Translations under genes and position numbers: made by a program
Shown here: piece after piece, positions 8,200-16,211 of the stretch
How the letters are laid out: every line of letters begins with the position of its first letter
Position numbering within the stretch: position 1 is the first letter of the stretch
Origin: an uncultured Peptoniphilus sp.
GTDB taxonomy: Bacteria > Bacillota > Clostridia > Tissierellales > Peptoniphilaceae
Assembly (NCBI GenBank): GCA_902489255.1
Contig: CABTZF010000013.1
Location: 1 to 44,939 of the forward strand
Reading direction: 5' to 3'
DNA: 44,939 nucleotides
Notes under the pieces: model-generated
Seen by the model: the letters and a program-made list of their open reading frames with translations, nothing else
Database searches by the model: none
Told to the model about the DNA's origin: nothing

Positions 8200-10134
8200 T
8201 TATGATAATGAACCATTATTTTTTTCTTCAAAAGTTTCCTTATCAATATTGGAATCTTCCAAAATACTTGAATCTTGACCTTCCTCTTGGACCTTTACAG
8301 CTTCTTTATTTTCTTCATCATCAGCATTAAAAATTTCAAGAAATTCTTTTCTATACACTGTTTCTTTTTCCAATAAAGCGTTAGACAATCTGATTAACTT
8401 AGGCATATTGTCTTTTAGAATTTTTTTACATTTAATATATGCCTCATTAATTATTCTTGCAACTTCTTCATCAATTTCTGCTGCTGTCCTTTCAGAATAA
8501 TTCTTTTCACGACCCAAATCTCTACCGACAAAAATTTCATTATCGCTTGAATCATAACTTATAGTTCCAAGTCTTTCACTCATACCATAAGTGGTAACCA
8601 TAGCTCTTGCAATTTGAGTTGCTCTTTGAATATCATTAGATGCACCTGTTGAAATATCATCAAGTACCAAACTTTCTGCCACACGACCGCCTAATAATGA
8701 AACTATCTGTGCTTCCATCATGCCCTTGGTGATAAAAGATATATCATCTTCCGGAGCATAGGCAGTAAATCCTCCCGCCTGCCCCCTGGGAATTATTGTA
8801 ATCATATGCACAGGATGGTCTTCAGGTAAAAATTGCGAAACTATTGCGTGTCCTGATTCATGTACAGCAGTCAGCTTTCTTTCCTTATCTGATACTACTC
8901 TTGATTTTTTTGCCGGTCCGGCTTGAACTTTTATGGATGCTTCATTTACATCTTCCATAGTTATTTTGTTTTCGCCATTTCTAGCAGCAAGTAATGCTGA
9001 TTCATTCATTAAATTTTCCAAATCTGCCGGAGTAAATCCCGGTGTCCTTCTTGCTATTACTTTCAAATCAACATCATCAGCAAGCAGTTTCCCCTTTGAA
9101 TGAACTTTTAATACTTCTTCACGAGCACGTATATCAGGTCTTCCTACATAGACAATCCTATCAAATCTTCCGGGTCTTAATAGGGCCGGATCTAAAATAT
9201 CTTGTCTGTTTGTAGCAGCCATTACTATCACGCCTTCATTAGTTCCAAATCCATCCATTTCAACAAGTAATTGGTTAAGGGTTTGTTCTCTTTCGTCATG
9301 ACCTCCACCTAGTCCTGCTCCACGGCGACGACCCACTGCATCGATTTCATCAATAAAAATAATACAAGGGGCATTTTTTTTAGCTGCTTCAAATAAATCT
9401 CTTACCCTTGATGCACCAACGCCAACAAACATTTCTACAAAGTCAGAACCTGACATTATAAAAAATGGAACTCCTGCTTCTCCTGCTACTGCTCTTGAAA
9501 GATAAGTTTTACCTGTTCCCGGAGGACCGACTAAAAGTACTCCTTTAGGGATTCTTGCTCCCATTTGAGTAAATTTTTTTGGGCTTTTTAAAAAGTCAAC
9601 TATTTCGCCAAGTTCTTCTTTTTCCTCTACTAGCCCCGCAACATCCTTAAAGGTAATTAATTTCTTAGAATCCTTATTTATAAGTTTAGCTTTGGACTTA
9701 CCAAAGGAAGACATTCTTCCTCCTCCATTATTTTGTTGCATAATCCTATACCAAATAAATACTAAAATTCCTATCATTAAAAAAGATGGTATAAGTTCAA
9801 AATAAAATGGTGTGACCTTAGTTGGTTGTAGGTTATATTTAATATCTCCTGAAGAAACTTTCTCTTCTATATATGACTTAAAAAGGTCGCCATAAGCTGA
9901 ATCAGGTAAAAGAGTTATAAAGCTTGTATCATCTTTTAATTTTACATGAGCTATTTTATTTGTCCCTTCTTCCATAGTAATAGCTACTACTTTGTTTTCT
10001 TTTAAATCTTGGACAAATTCAGTTACGCTTTTTTCCTTTACAGTTTCTGCCGGTGGCCTAAAATATTTAACAGTTGCAAATAATAAGAGGATTAAAACAA
10101 TATAAAAAATTGTTCCTCCCATCCTTCTTTTCAA
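8200..10134 (-). CDS. ftsH: ATP-dependent zinc metalloprotease FtsH
   Basis: Membrane-anchored AAA+ protease that degrades unassembled membrane proteins and unstable regulators. 644 aa: TM1 (about 7-24), extracytoplasmic domain (about 25-107), TM2 (about 108-130), AAA module with Walker A GPPGTGKT (203-210), Walker B CIIFIDEID (257-265) and LRPGRFDR arginine-finger region (319-326), then the M41 protease with HESGH (425-429) and the later acidic zinc ligand in the LDDISTGASND region. The C-terminal 40 residues are acidic and variable. The start is probably the TTG at 10134, with AGGAGG 8 nt upstream; the ATG at 10122 has its purines too close. It is the last gene of the tilS-hpt-ftsH unit. 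Confidence 0.98.
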   Translation of the reverse strand: MKRRMGGTIFYIVLILLLFATVKYFRPPAETVKEKSVTEFVQDLKENKVVAITMEEGTNKIAHVKLKDDTSFITLLPDSAYGDLFKSYIEEKVSSGDIKYNLQPTKVTPFYFELIPSFLMIGILVFIWYRIMQQNNGGGRMSSFGKSKAKLINKDSKKLITFKDVAGLVEEKEELGEIVDFLKSPKKFTQMGARIPKGVLLVGPPGTGKTYLSRAVAGEAGVPFFIMSGSDFVEMFVGVGASRVRDLFEAAKKNAPCIIFIDEIDAVGRRRGAGLGGGHDEREQTLNQLLVEMDGFGTNEGVIVMAATNRQDILDPALLRPGRFDRIVYVGRPDIRAREEVLKVHSKGKLLADDVDLKVIARRTPGFTPADLENLMNESALLAARNGENKITMEDVNEASIKVQAGPAKKSRVVSDKERKLTAVHESGHAIVSQFLPEDHPVHMITIIPRGQAGGFTAYAPEDDISFITKGMMEAQIVSLLGGRVAESLVLDDISTGASNDIQRATQIARAMVTTYGMSERLGTISYDSSDNEIFVGRDLGREKNYSERTAAEIDEEVARIINEAYIKCKKILKDNMPKLIRLSNALLEKETVYRKEFLEIFNADDEENKEAVKVQEEGQDSSILEDSNIDKETFEEKNNGSLS

Positions 10135-10148
10135 ATATATCTCCTCCT

Positions 10149-10682
10149 CTAGTTTTTATAAATACTTTCGTCAAGGACCCCAATATAGGGTAGGGACCTA
10201 TATTTTTCATTATAATCCATTCCATATCCAACGACGAATTTATCTTCTATTTCATATCCCACATACTTAACATAAATATCAATTTTTCTTCTCTTAGGCT
10301 TAGAGAGCATAGTGGTTATTGCCACACTATTCGCAGCCCTGGACTTAAAAAGTTCCGTCAGATAAGATAGGGTGAGTCCTGTATCAATAATATCTTCAAC
10401 TATTAATACATCCTTACCCTCAATGCTTGTGGATATATCTTTTAATATTCTAACTTCTCCAACAGATGTCGTTCCGCTATATGAAGAAACGTCCATAAAA
10501 TCATATTCTAAGTCTAAATCTATCTCCCTCATTAAATCTGCCATAAAAGGAACAGCTCCTTTTAATATACCCACTAATATTAATTTTTTATCTCTATAAT
10601 CCTTAGAAATTATTTCTCCAAGCATTTCAACTTTTTTTCTTATTTCATCTTTTGAGAAAAGGATTTCTTTTATTTCACTCAT
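10149..10682 (-). CDS. hpt: Hypoxanthine phosphoribosyltransferase
   Basis: Purine salvage: converts hypoxanthine (and guanine) with PRPP to IMP (GMP). 177 aa, the standard length. Seen: the LVGILKGAVPFMADL strand-helix, the flexible catalytic loop SSYSGTTS (66-73), the PRPP-binding signature VLIVEDIIDTGLTL (92-105) with its two acidic residues, the purine-contact region KYVGYEIEDKFVVGYGMDYNE, and YRSLPYIGVL at the end. The start overlaps the tilS 3' end by 8 nt, so translational coupling is likely, and it lies 14 nt before ftsH. The tilS-hpt-ftsH order is conserved across Firmicutes; in B. subtilis TilS and HprT also act together as regulators of ftsH, which I mention only as family knowledge. 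Confidence 0.97.
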   Translation of the reverse strand: MSEIKEILFSKDEIRKKVEMLGEIISKDYRDKKLILVGILKGAVPFMADLMREIDLDLEYDFMDVSSYSGTTSVGEVRILKDISTSIEGKDVLIVEDIIDTGLTLSYLTELFKSRAANSVAITTMLSKPKRRKIDIYVKYVGYEIEDKFVVGYGMDYNEKYRSLPYIGVLDESIYKN

Positions 10683-11991
10683 ATTTTACCTCCATATTAA
10701 GGATATTTTTTGTATCTTTATTTATCTTATATTTATCATTAATACTGTAACCAATGACCCAAATAATACTTGTATCATCACAAATTAAGCCTATCTTTTC
10801 ACGATCATTTCTTTCAATTTTTTTATCAATAAAATAGTCCTTAAGCTTTTTATTTCCAGCCATACCAAGGGGTGTGAATTTATCTCCTTTTTTTCGCATC
10901 CTTACCATTAGACTTCCCTGTATTTTATCCCGATCTATTGAAACGCTATATTTTTCCTTCATAAAAGGTCCTTCTTTTAAGGTAATTTTGCCAAAATCAG
11001 TAGAATTTTCACCAATTTTTAAATATGCACTATGTAAATCTACTTTTTTGTATTTTTCAATTATTAACTTTTCATATGAAATCTCAGCCCTGATTTCTCC
11101 AGATAAATTAATGTATGTTCCTGTTTTTTTAAATAAAAGATTATATATATCCAGGACATAGGTCCGATTTACAATATCTTCAGAAAATTTTTCTAAAACT
11201 TTTTTAATTATTTCGCAAGCTATAAACTTATCAAGCTTCTTTAAATAATTAACATCCAAATAGTTATCTTTTTTAGCCTTACAATATTCTTTATCAATAA
11301 TTTTATCTAAATATTCTCTTTCTTCCCTCGCATTTATTGCCAATCTTTTTAAGCCGGTAATAATATTGGGATTAAAGTATTTTTGAAGATAGGGTATTAT
11401 TTCAAGCCTGATTCTATTCCTCGTGTATTGACTTACTAAATTAGTTTCATCAATTACATAAGGATAGTTATTGGACTTTAGATAGTCTTCAATTTCATCC
11501 CTAGATATATTTAAGATTGGTCTAATAATATTCCCATTTTTTTGGGGTATACCTTGAAGACCCTTAACTCCCGTACCTCTAAAAATTCTTGCTAGAATTG
11601 TTTCTGCCTGATCGTTTAGATTGTGAGCCGTCAATATCTTTCTACCGTCACAAACTTCGTTGAAAAACTCATACCTTAAAAATCTGCCGGCTTCTTCTTT
11701 TGTCATACCGTGTTCTTTGGCATACTCATTCATATTTACATGTTTAATATTATAATTAATATTATATTTTTTGCAAATACTAATCACAAAATTTTCATCA
11801 TTTATTGCATTTTCCCTTATCCCATGATTCAAATGGCAAACATAAAGATCTAAATTATATAATTTTCTCAGATCTATAAGATTATAAAGAAGATACATGG
11901 AATCAGGTCCTCCTGAAGTAGCAATAAGTAACCTGTCATTTTTTTCTATAGTTTTCTCCTTTTTTATATTTTCATAAAAAATCCTATCCAT
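10675..11991 (-). CDS. tilS: tRNA(Ile)-lysidine synthetase
   Basis: Modifies C34 of tRNA-Ile(CAU) to lysidine, using ATP and lysine, so the tRNA reads AUA. 438 aa. The N-terminal PP-loop motif is SGGPDS (26-31); VCHLNHGIRE, AHNLNDQAETILARIFRGTG and the IIRPILNISRDEI stretch are the conserved ATP-pyrophosphatase parts; the C-terminal domain carries RMRKKGDKFTPLGMAG, the TilS C-terminal signature. Lysidine matters here because AUA codons are very common in this AT-rich genome. The ATG at 11991 has only a weak GGTG upstream. It overlaps hpt by 8 nt. A hairpin separates it from the S1 gene. Confidence 0.97.
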   Translation of the reverse strand: MDRIFYENIKKEKTIEKNDRLLIATSGGPDSMYLLYNLIDLRKLYNLDLYVCHLNHGIRENAINDENFVISICKKYNINYNIKHVNMNEYAKEHGMTKEEAGRFLRYEFFNEVCDGRKILTAHNLNDQAETILARIFRGTGVKGLQGIPQKNGNIIRPILNISRDEIEDYLKSNNYPYVIDETNLVSQYTRNRIRLEIIPYLQKYFNPNIITGLKRLAINAREEREYLDKIIDKEYCKAKKDNYLDVNYLKKLDKFIACEIIKKVLEKFSEDIVNRTYVLDIYNLLFKKTGTYINLSGEIRAEISYEKLIIEKYKKVDLHSAYLKIGENSTDFGKITLKEGPFMKEKYSVSIDRDKIQGSLMVRMRKKGDKFTPLGMAGNKKLKDYFIDKKIERNDREKIGLICDDTSIIWVIGYSINDKYKINKDTKNILNMEVKYE

Positions 11992-12011
11992 TTTACACCA
12001 TAAATTCTTAT

Positions 12012-12041
12012 AAACAAATAAGGACCCTTAGAAAGGTCCCA
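12012..12041 (-). terminator. Hairpin between the S1-domain gene and tilS
   Basis: Minus strand GGACC-TTTCTAAG-GGTCC (about 12039-12022) followed by TTATTTGTTT. The tail is not a pure U run, so readthrough into tilS is plausible. Confidence 0.55.
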
Positions 12042-12050
12042 TAATACCAA

Positions 12051-12443
12051 TTAAAATCTATTTCTTGACCTGTTACTTTTAGTCTTTTGCTTTTCTCTAG
12101 ATCTTTTTTGTTCTAATTTTTCATTACTCTCTTTTAGAAATTTTGCTAATTTATCTTCAAATTCTGTATTTACATCAGCTTTTTCAGTTTTAATCACTAG
12201 CGGTTTTTTTTCAATGCAGGCCTTAATTGACAAGGCAACCTTACCTTTATCATCAATTGAAAGTACTTTAACTTTAACTTTTTGGTCCTTTTCAAGAACA
12301 TCGGAAACTTCTTTTACAAAAGTATCAGAAATTTCAGAAATATGTACTAACCCGGTTGAGCCATCCTCAAAATTAATAAAAGCACCAAACTTAGTCAAAT
12401 TAGATACTACACCTTCTACAACATCGCCAACAGCTAAGCTCAT
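12051..12443 (-). CDS. S1 RNA-binding domain protein (YabR-like)
   Basis: 130 aa. Residues 1-72 form one S1 domain (VGDVVEGVVSNLTKFGAFINFEDGSTGLVHISEIS... KVKVLSIDDKGKVALSI), and the rest is a charged tail ending in R, S, K and N repeats that probably adds nucleic-acid affinity. It occupies the place of B. subtilis yabR, right after divIC. The exact role is unknown: family relatives are called general stress or polyribonucleotide-binding proteins by similarity. It starts 3 nt after the divIC stop with a GAGGAT ribosome site inside the divIC end, so it is part of that operon. Confidence 0.9.
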   Translation of the reverse strand: MSLAVGDVVEGVVSNLTKFGAFINFEDGSTGLVHISEISDTFVKEVSDVLEKDQKVKVKVLSIDDKGKVALSIKACIEKKPLVIKTEKADVNTEFEDKLAKFLKESNEKLEQKRSREKQKTKSNRSRNRF

Positions 12444-12446
12444 AAA

Positions 12447-12779
12447 TTATTTATCCTCCTGTAAATATTGCTCATTGAGATTATTATCAGAAGACATTTT
12501 ATTCTTGTCAATATAGACAATTTCCCTTGGCTTTACCATTCCCAAATCATCTCTTGCAACTTTTTCTACAAATTCAAGTGTATCGGCATTTTTAATTTCC
12601 CTTTGTAACTGACTAATTTCATTATTTAGTTTTATAATTGCATCCTTATTTTCTGAAAGTATATTCATCTTTTGGTTTTTCAAACTTATAGACTTGCTCA
12701 TTGTGAAAGCGAAAGATATAACAGTAATTAGTATAATTAAAGCATAAACTATTGGGAAATTCATTCTTTTGGTCTTCAT
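12447..12779 (-). CDS. divIC: Septum formation initiator DivIC/FtsB
   Basis: Bitopic cell-division protein that pairs with FtsL and DivIB at the septum. 110 aa: short cytoplasmic N-terminus, one membrane helix (about 9-27), coiled coil (about 33-68, SLKNQKMNILSENKDAIIKL) and the family box FVEKVARDDLGMVKPREIVYI (69-90). It sits where Firmicutes keep divIC, between rqcP/yabQ and the S1 gene. The ATG at 12779 has GGAGG about 8 nt upstream. The last 20 residues are polar and variable. Confidence 0.93.
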   Translation of the reverse strand: MKTKRMNFPIVYALIILITVISFAFTMSKSISLKNQKMNILSENKDAIIKLNNEISQLQREIKNADTLEFVEKVARDDLGMVKPREIVYIDKNKMSSDNNLNEQYLQEDK

Positions 12780-12832
12780 GATTAACCTCCAAGTAAATTA
12801 TTACAGAAAAGTACACAATTGTAAAGTAGAAA

Positions 12833-13000
12833 TTAAAAATTCCTAAGATAAATATCTCTGATAAAATATAAAAGAACTATTAATAAACAAATAAAAATAA
12901 ATATCAAACTCAATCCTTCATCTTTTCTAAGGCTTAAAAAAGTTACAACTATTCCGATTGTAAATATAAATATTAAACTAATTTCAGAAAGATTGCTCAA
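12833..13000 (-). CDS. 55-aa two-helix membrane protein in the yabQ position
   Basis: A small gene between rqcP and divIC. A TTG at 13000, 2 nt after the rqcP stop and with AAAGG 12-13 nt upstream, opens 55 codons to a TAA at 12833. The peptide has two hydrophobic helices (about 6-24 and 30-47) joined by the charged turn LRKDEG, and ends YFIRDIYLRNF. In spore formers this position holds yabP-yabQ, and YabQ is a membrane protein, so this may be a reduced YabQ relative; I see no alignment that proves it. The tight packing and the continuous open frame in AT-rich DNA favour a real gene. Function unknown. Confidence 0.6.
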   Translation of the reverse strand: MSNLSEISLIFIFTIGIVVTFLSLRKDEGLSLIFIFICLLIVLLYFIRDIYLRNF

Positions 13001-13002
13001 CT

Positions 13003-13245
13003 TTAAGATATCCTTTCATACATAGAACTTGCATCATTTTTTGATACATTTTCATCAACAGAAGAAACTTTAACTATCAAGGCCCTGGTTCCAAAATTTA
13101 TTTCAATTTTATCTCCAACCTTTAAATCATCACCGGCTTTGGCAATACTTCCGTTTATTTTAACTAAACCTTTGTCACAAGCTGCCTTCGCAACAGTTCT
13201 TCTCTTTATTAACCTTGAATTTTTTAAAAACTTGTCTATTCTCAT
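13003..13245 (-). CDS. rqcP: S4-domain RNA-binding protein RqcP (YabO/Hsp15-like)
   Basis: 80-aa protein of the S4 fold (MRIDKFLKNSRLIKRRTVAKAACDKGLVKINGSIAKAGDDLKVGDKIEI). In B. subtilis the gene at this locus, yabO, is RqcP, which works with RqcH on stalled 50S subunits to add C-terminal alanine tails. Here the size and the basic helix-turn (RLIKRRTVAK) agree. The gene follows HU after a hairpin terminator and precedes the small membrane gene by 2 nt. The C-terminal 20 residues are serine- and asparagine-rich and not conserved. The function is assigned by family and position. Confidence 0.9.
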   Translation of the reverse strand: MRIDKFLKNSRLIKRRTVAKAACDKGLVKINGSIAKAGDDLKVGDKIEINFGTRALIVKVSSVDENVSKNDASSMYERIS

Positions 13246-13251
13246 AACTTG

Positions 13252-13280
13252 AAAAAAGAAGGCACAAAGGCCTTCTTAAT
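13252..13280 (-). terminator. Terminator after the HU gene
   Basis: Minus strand AAGAAGGC-CTTTGT-GCCTTC followed by a TTTTTT run, directly before the rqcP start at 13245. Some readthrough must occur, or rqcP needs another promoter; none is obvious. Confidence 0.85.
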
Positions 13281-13285
13281 GTAAA

Positions 13286-13564
13286 TTACTTATTAACAGA
13301 TTCTTTAAGAGCTTTGCCTGATCTGAATACCGGTGCTTTTGAAGCAGGTATTTTTATAACTTCTTCAGGGTTTCTTGGGTTTCTACCTTCTCTTGCTTTT
13401 CTTTGTCTAACTTCAAAAGTTCCAAATCCAACTAATTGGACTTTTTCCCCACTTGAAAGTGCTTCTTCAACTGAAGCTAAAAATCCGTTAAGAGCTGCTT
13501 CAGCATCTTTTTTTGTTAAATTACTTTTTGTAGCTATGCTTGCTACTAATTCTGATTTGTTCAT
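13286..13564 (-). CDS. hup: Histone-like DNA-binding protein HU
   Basis: Small dimeric nucleoid protein that bends DNA. The 92-aa product starts MNKSELVASIATKS and shows the complete HU pattern: helical base, GFGTFEVRQRKAREGRNPRN at the start of the DNA-binding arm (proline at the intercalating tip), and VFRSGKALKESVNK at the end. The ATG at 13564 has GGAGG 5-6 nt upstream; the frame runs on to 13603, but that extension is not family-like. It sits between yabN and rqcP, an order common in clostridia, and has its own terminator, consistent with high separate expression. Confidence 0.97.
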   Translation of the reverse strand: MNKSELVASIATKSNLTKKDAEAALNGFLASVEEALSSGEKVQLVGFGTFEVRQRKAREGRNPRNPEEVIKIPASKAPVFRSGKALKESVNK

Positions 13565-13621
13565 AATGTCCTCCTTGAAGATTAATTTCCTAGTCTTTAT
13601 CATCTATAAGTATTAATGAGC

Positions 13622-13684
13622 AATCCAGCTTGCTCAAAAAATTAAGACTGTAACAATTATAACCTATGTTTAAAGATTTTACTA
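13622..13684 (-). promoter_or_regulatory. Candidate HU promoter and leader hairpin
   Basis: Minus strand TATAAT (13661-13656) with a poor -35 (TAGTAA, 13684-13679). Downstream, GAGCAA-GCTGGA-TTGCTC (about 13640-13622) forms a leader hairpin with no U tract. Confidence 0.4.
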
Positions 13685-13713
13685 GACTTATTTAAAAAAA
13701 ATCCCTATTTTCT

Positions 13714-14616
13714 CTATTTTTTTTCTATTAACCACCTATAAATGTCAAAAAAATTATAATAACCTGACCGATTTGCCAGTTCAATTAAGATATCCAGATA
13801 AAATTTAAGGGTAAAAACAATTTCGTCTTTAGATTCATCAATATTGTCTGCAAGATATTTAATTTTTTCCTTAATTCTTTCTACATCAGATTCGTTATAA
13901 GAATAATTTTTATCCTCTATATAAGAAGAAATTTCCTTCCTATAAGTTTTTAATAAGCTTTCTTTAGTTTTTGGTATAAATAAAGCAGACCTGTGATTTA
14001 TCTCCTTGAGCCTTGAAAGTTCATATAATTTTCCTTCTATAATTTTTTGACTTTTAAGACCTGCATCATTTATGAATATTATCAAATTTTCAGGGTCATA
14101 AACTTCTTGCAATTTTAAAGAAACCTCTGCTGCAATTCTTCTATTATAAATTTGAGTTATAATAATATCCATGTCAGGATTAATATCAGAAATATTAAAA
14201 TCATTATCTAAAATCATTAATCCATCTACAGCATCTCTTTTTACGGCACAAAGAATTGGCTCAATAAAACTTATACCACTAATAACATTTGTCTGTGTTC
14301 TTTCAATTAATATTCTTACAGTCTTTTCTGCAACAAAAGGATTCCCCGGTACAAAATAATTAATTTCACCATTTAACTTTTCTTCTTCCAAAAGTTTTTC
14401 TATAATTTCATTGTATACATCTTCAAAAGACTTGCTTTCAACTTTTTCATATACATAATCAAAAGAATAATAGCTTATGTTATTATCTTTGAAATAGTTA
14501 ACAGCATCAGTTTTTTCAGTTCTAATAAAATTTTTTTTACCGTTATTAATTATTTTTATTGCCCTGTAGGTTAAATCATTTTCATCTGTCGCCCCAAGGC
14601 CAACTATATTTATCAT
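13714..14616 (-). CDS. YabN-like tetrapyrrole-methylase-fold protein with degenerate, shortened MazG region
   Basis: 300 aa. Residues 1-225 look like the N-terminal SAM-methylase-like (TP_methylase) domain of YabN/MazG: MINIVGLGATDENDLTYRAIKI, YFVPGNPFVAEKTVRILIE, VISGISFIEPILCAVKRDAVDGLMIL. Full YabN proteins continue with one or two MazG NTP-pyrophosphatase modules to about 480 aa. Here only about 75 residues follow; the piece FTLKFYLDILIELANRSGYYNFFDIYRWL resembles the second half of a MazG module, but the acidic metal-binding EExxE and ExxD residues are gone. The pyrophosphatase activity is therefore probably lost. The position upstream of HU and rqcP matches B. subtilis yabN-yabO. The true role of the methylase-like domain is unknown in the family. 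Confidence 0.8.
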   Translation of the reverse strand: MINIVGLGATDENDLTYRAIKIINNGKKNFIRTEKTDAVNYFKDNNISYYSFDYVYEKVESKSFEDVYNEIIEKLLEEEKLNGEINYFVPGNPFVAEKTVRILIERTQTNVISGISFIEPILCAVKRDAVDGLMILDNDFNISDINPDMDIIITQIYNRRIAAEVSLKLQEVYDPENLIIFINDAGLKSQKIIEGKLYELSRLKEINHRSALFIPKTKESLLKTYRKEISSYIEDKNYSYNESDVERIKEKIKYLADNIDESKDEIVFTLKFYLDILIELANRSGYYNFFDIYRWLIEKK

Positions 14617-14770
14617 ATTTGCTCCTAAAATATTTAATTGTTTTGATTATATAAGAATAACAAGAATATTTCAAATCATAGAATTAAGATTTCTAGGAAA
14701 TTTTATACCTTTCATTTTAAATATTTTTTTATTTCAAATTCCAAAAGAAATCATAAAACCAATAATTAAA

Positions 14771-14812
14771 GCAAAAAAGCTGATTCCTCTTCTTAATGAA
14801 ATCAACTTTTGC
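14771..14812 (-). terminator. Terminator of the S10-spc-alpha superoperon
   Basis: Minus strand stem AAAAGTTGATTT with GAATCAGCTTTT (12 bp including G-U pairs), loop of about ten bases, then TTTTTT. It lies about 60 nt after rplQ. The remainder of 14617-14867 shows nothing further: no ecfA or truA follows rplQ. Confidence 0.85.
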
Positions 14813-14867
14813 TACTACATATAATAATTTATTTATTATTTACCTTAAATTAATACCCTTAACAATC

Positions 14868-15209
14868 CTATACAAGTTCTAATATGGCAACTTCTGCGCC
14901 ATCACCACGTCTTGGTCCCATTTTTATAATTCTTGTATAACCACCATTCCTATCAGCATACTTTTCAGCTAATTCATTAAAAACTTTTGTTACAGTGTCT
15001 TCATCGAAAATATATGCCAGTGCTTGCCTTCTTGCATGAAGATCTCCACGTTTTCCTAGTGTAATCATCTTTTCAGCTATCCTTCTTGTTTCTTTTGCTC
15101 TTGTAACAGTTGTTACAATTTTTTCTTCTCTAAGAAGTGAGGTAACAAGATTTCTAAGCATAGCACGCCTGTGGCTAGAATTACGGTTAAGTTTTCTTTG
15201 TACTGCCAT
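14868..15209 (-). CDS. rplQ: 50S ribosomal protein L17
   Basis: Structural protein of the large subunit near the peptide exit tunnel. 113 aa, a standard short Firmicutes form: RKLNRNSSHRRAMLRNLVTSL at the start, IVTTVTRAKETRRIAEKMIT, and GGYTRIIKMGPRRGDGAEVAILELV at the end. AAAGGAGG precedes the ATG, 11 nt after rpoA stops. It is the last gene of the long ribosomal transcription unit that begins at rpsJ; a terminator follows. In many Firmicutes the ECF transporter ATPase genes come next, but not here. Confidence 0.98.
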   Translation of the reverse strand: MAVQRKLNRNSSHRRAMLRNLVTSLLREEKIVTTVTRAKETRRIAEKMITLGKRGDLHARRQALAYIFDEDTVTKVFNELAEKYADRNGGYTRIIKMGPRRGDGAEVAILELV

Positions 15210-15220
15210 TAGTACCTCCT

Positions 15221-16168
15221 TTACTCTTTTTCAGTTTTCAGAGATAGATTCATTTCATTCAATTTAGAAACCACTTCTTCCAAGGATTTTTTACCCAGGT
15301 TTCTAACTTTCATCATATCTTCCTCAGTCTTATTTGTCAGTTCCCCAACAGTGTTGATACCCGCTCTTTTTAGGCAGTTGAAACTTCTAACAGATAAATC
15401 TAATTCTTCAACTGTCATATCTTTAACTTTTTCACTTTGATCTTCTTCTTTTTCAACCATTATATTAACTTCATTTACATGATTTATAAGACCTATAAAC
15501 AGATCAAGATGTTCGGTTAAAATTTTTGCTGCAAGTGATGTAGCCTCATCAGCCTTCATAGACCCATCTGTTGTAACTTCAAGAATAAGTCTATCATAGT
15601 CGGTTCTTTGACCTACTCTTGTGTTTTCAACTTTCCAATTAACTTTTTTTACCGGCGTATAATTTGAGTCTACCGGTATTATACCTATTTGAGTTACTTC
15701 GTCTTTTTTTAATTCAGAAGGCTCATAACCACGACCTTTTTCCACTGTCATTTCTATATAAACATCTGCATCTTCATTTAAAGTTGCAATATGATGTTGG
15801 GGATTAACTACAGTAATTCCGGGTTCCAAAATAATGTCACCCGCCGTAATCTCTCCTTGTCCTGTTTTTTCTATTACCAGCTTTACAGGTTCATCATTTT
15901 GCATTTTTAAAACTATGGACTTAATATTTAAAATAATTTCCGGTACATCCTCTAAAACTCCGGGAATTGTATCAAATTCATGTTCGACACCACGGATTTT
16001 TATAAATGATACAGCAGCCCCCGGTAAAGAGGATAAAAGAACTCTTCTTAATGAATTGCCAATTGTAATTCCATATCCGCTTTCAAGAGGTTCAACTATA
16101 AATTTTCCGTATTTACCGGAATCATCCAGCTCATCAATACTAATTTTAGGCTTTTCTATTTCTATCAT
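15221..16168 (-). CDS. rpoA: RNA polymerase subunit alpha
   Basis: Dimerising scaffold of RNA polymerase. 315 aa: alpha-NTD (about 1-230) with FIVEPLESGYGITIGNSLRRVLLSSLPGAAV and NWKVENTRVGQRTDYDRLILEV, a short acidic linker (KEEDQSEKVK), and alpha-CTD (about 250-310) with LDLSVRSFNCLKRAGI and MKVRNLGKKSLEEV, which contact UP elements and activators. AAAGGAGG lies 5 nt before the ATG. It follows rpsK directly with a gap of 43 nt; rpsD, which clostridia often carry between them, is missing here. Confidence 0.98.
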   Translation of the reverse strand: MIEIEKPKISIDELDDSGKYGKFIVEPLESGYGITIGNSLRRVLLSSLPGAAVSFIKIRGVEHEFDTIPGVLEDVPEIILNIKSIVLKMQNDEPVKLVIEKTGQGEITAGDIILEPGITVVNPQHHIATLNEDADVYIEMTVEKGRGYEPSELKKDEVTQIGIIPVDSNYTPVKKVNWKVENTRVGQRTDYDRLILEVTTDGSMKADEATSLAAKILTEHLDLFIGLINHVNEVNIMVEKEEDQSEKVKDMTVEELDLSVRSFNCLKRAGINTVGELTNKTEEDMMKVRNLGKKSLEEVVSKLNEMNLSLKTEKE

Positions 16169-16211
16169 GGGTACCTCCTTTAGTTTAGTAAAATCTTACT
16201 AACTAAGTCCA

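Noticed and set aside
13622..13640. GAGCAA...TTGCTC hairpin as a yabN terminator
   Set aside because: No U tract follows on the minus strand; it lies in the HU leader.
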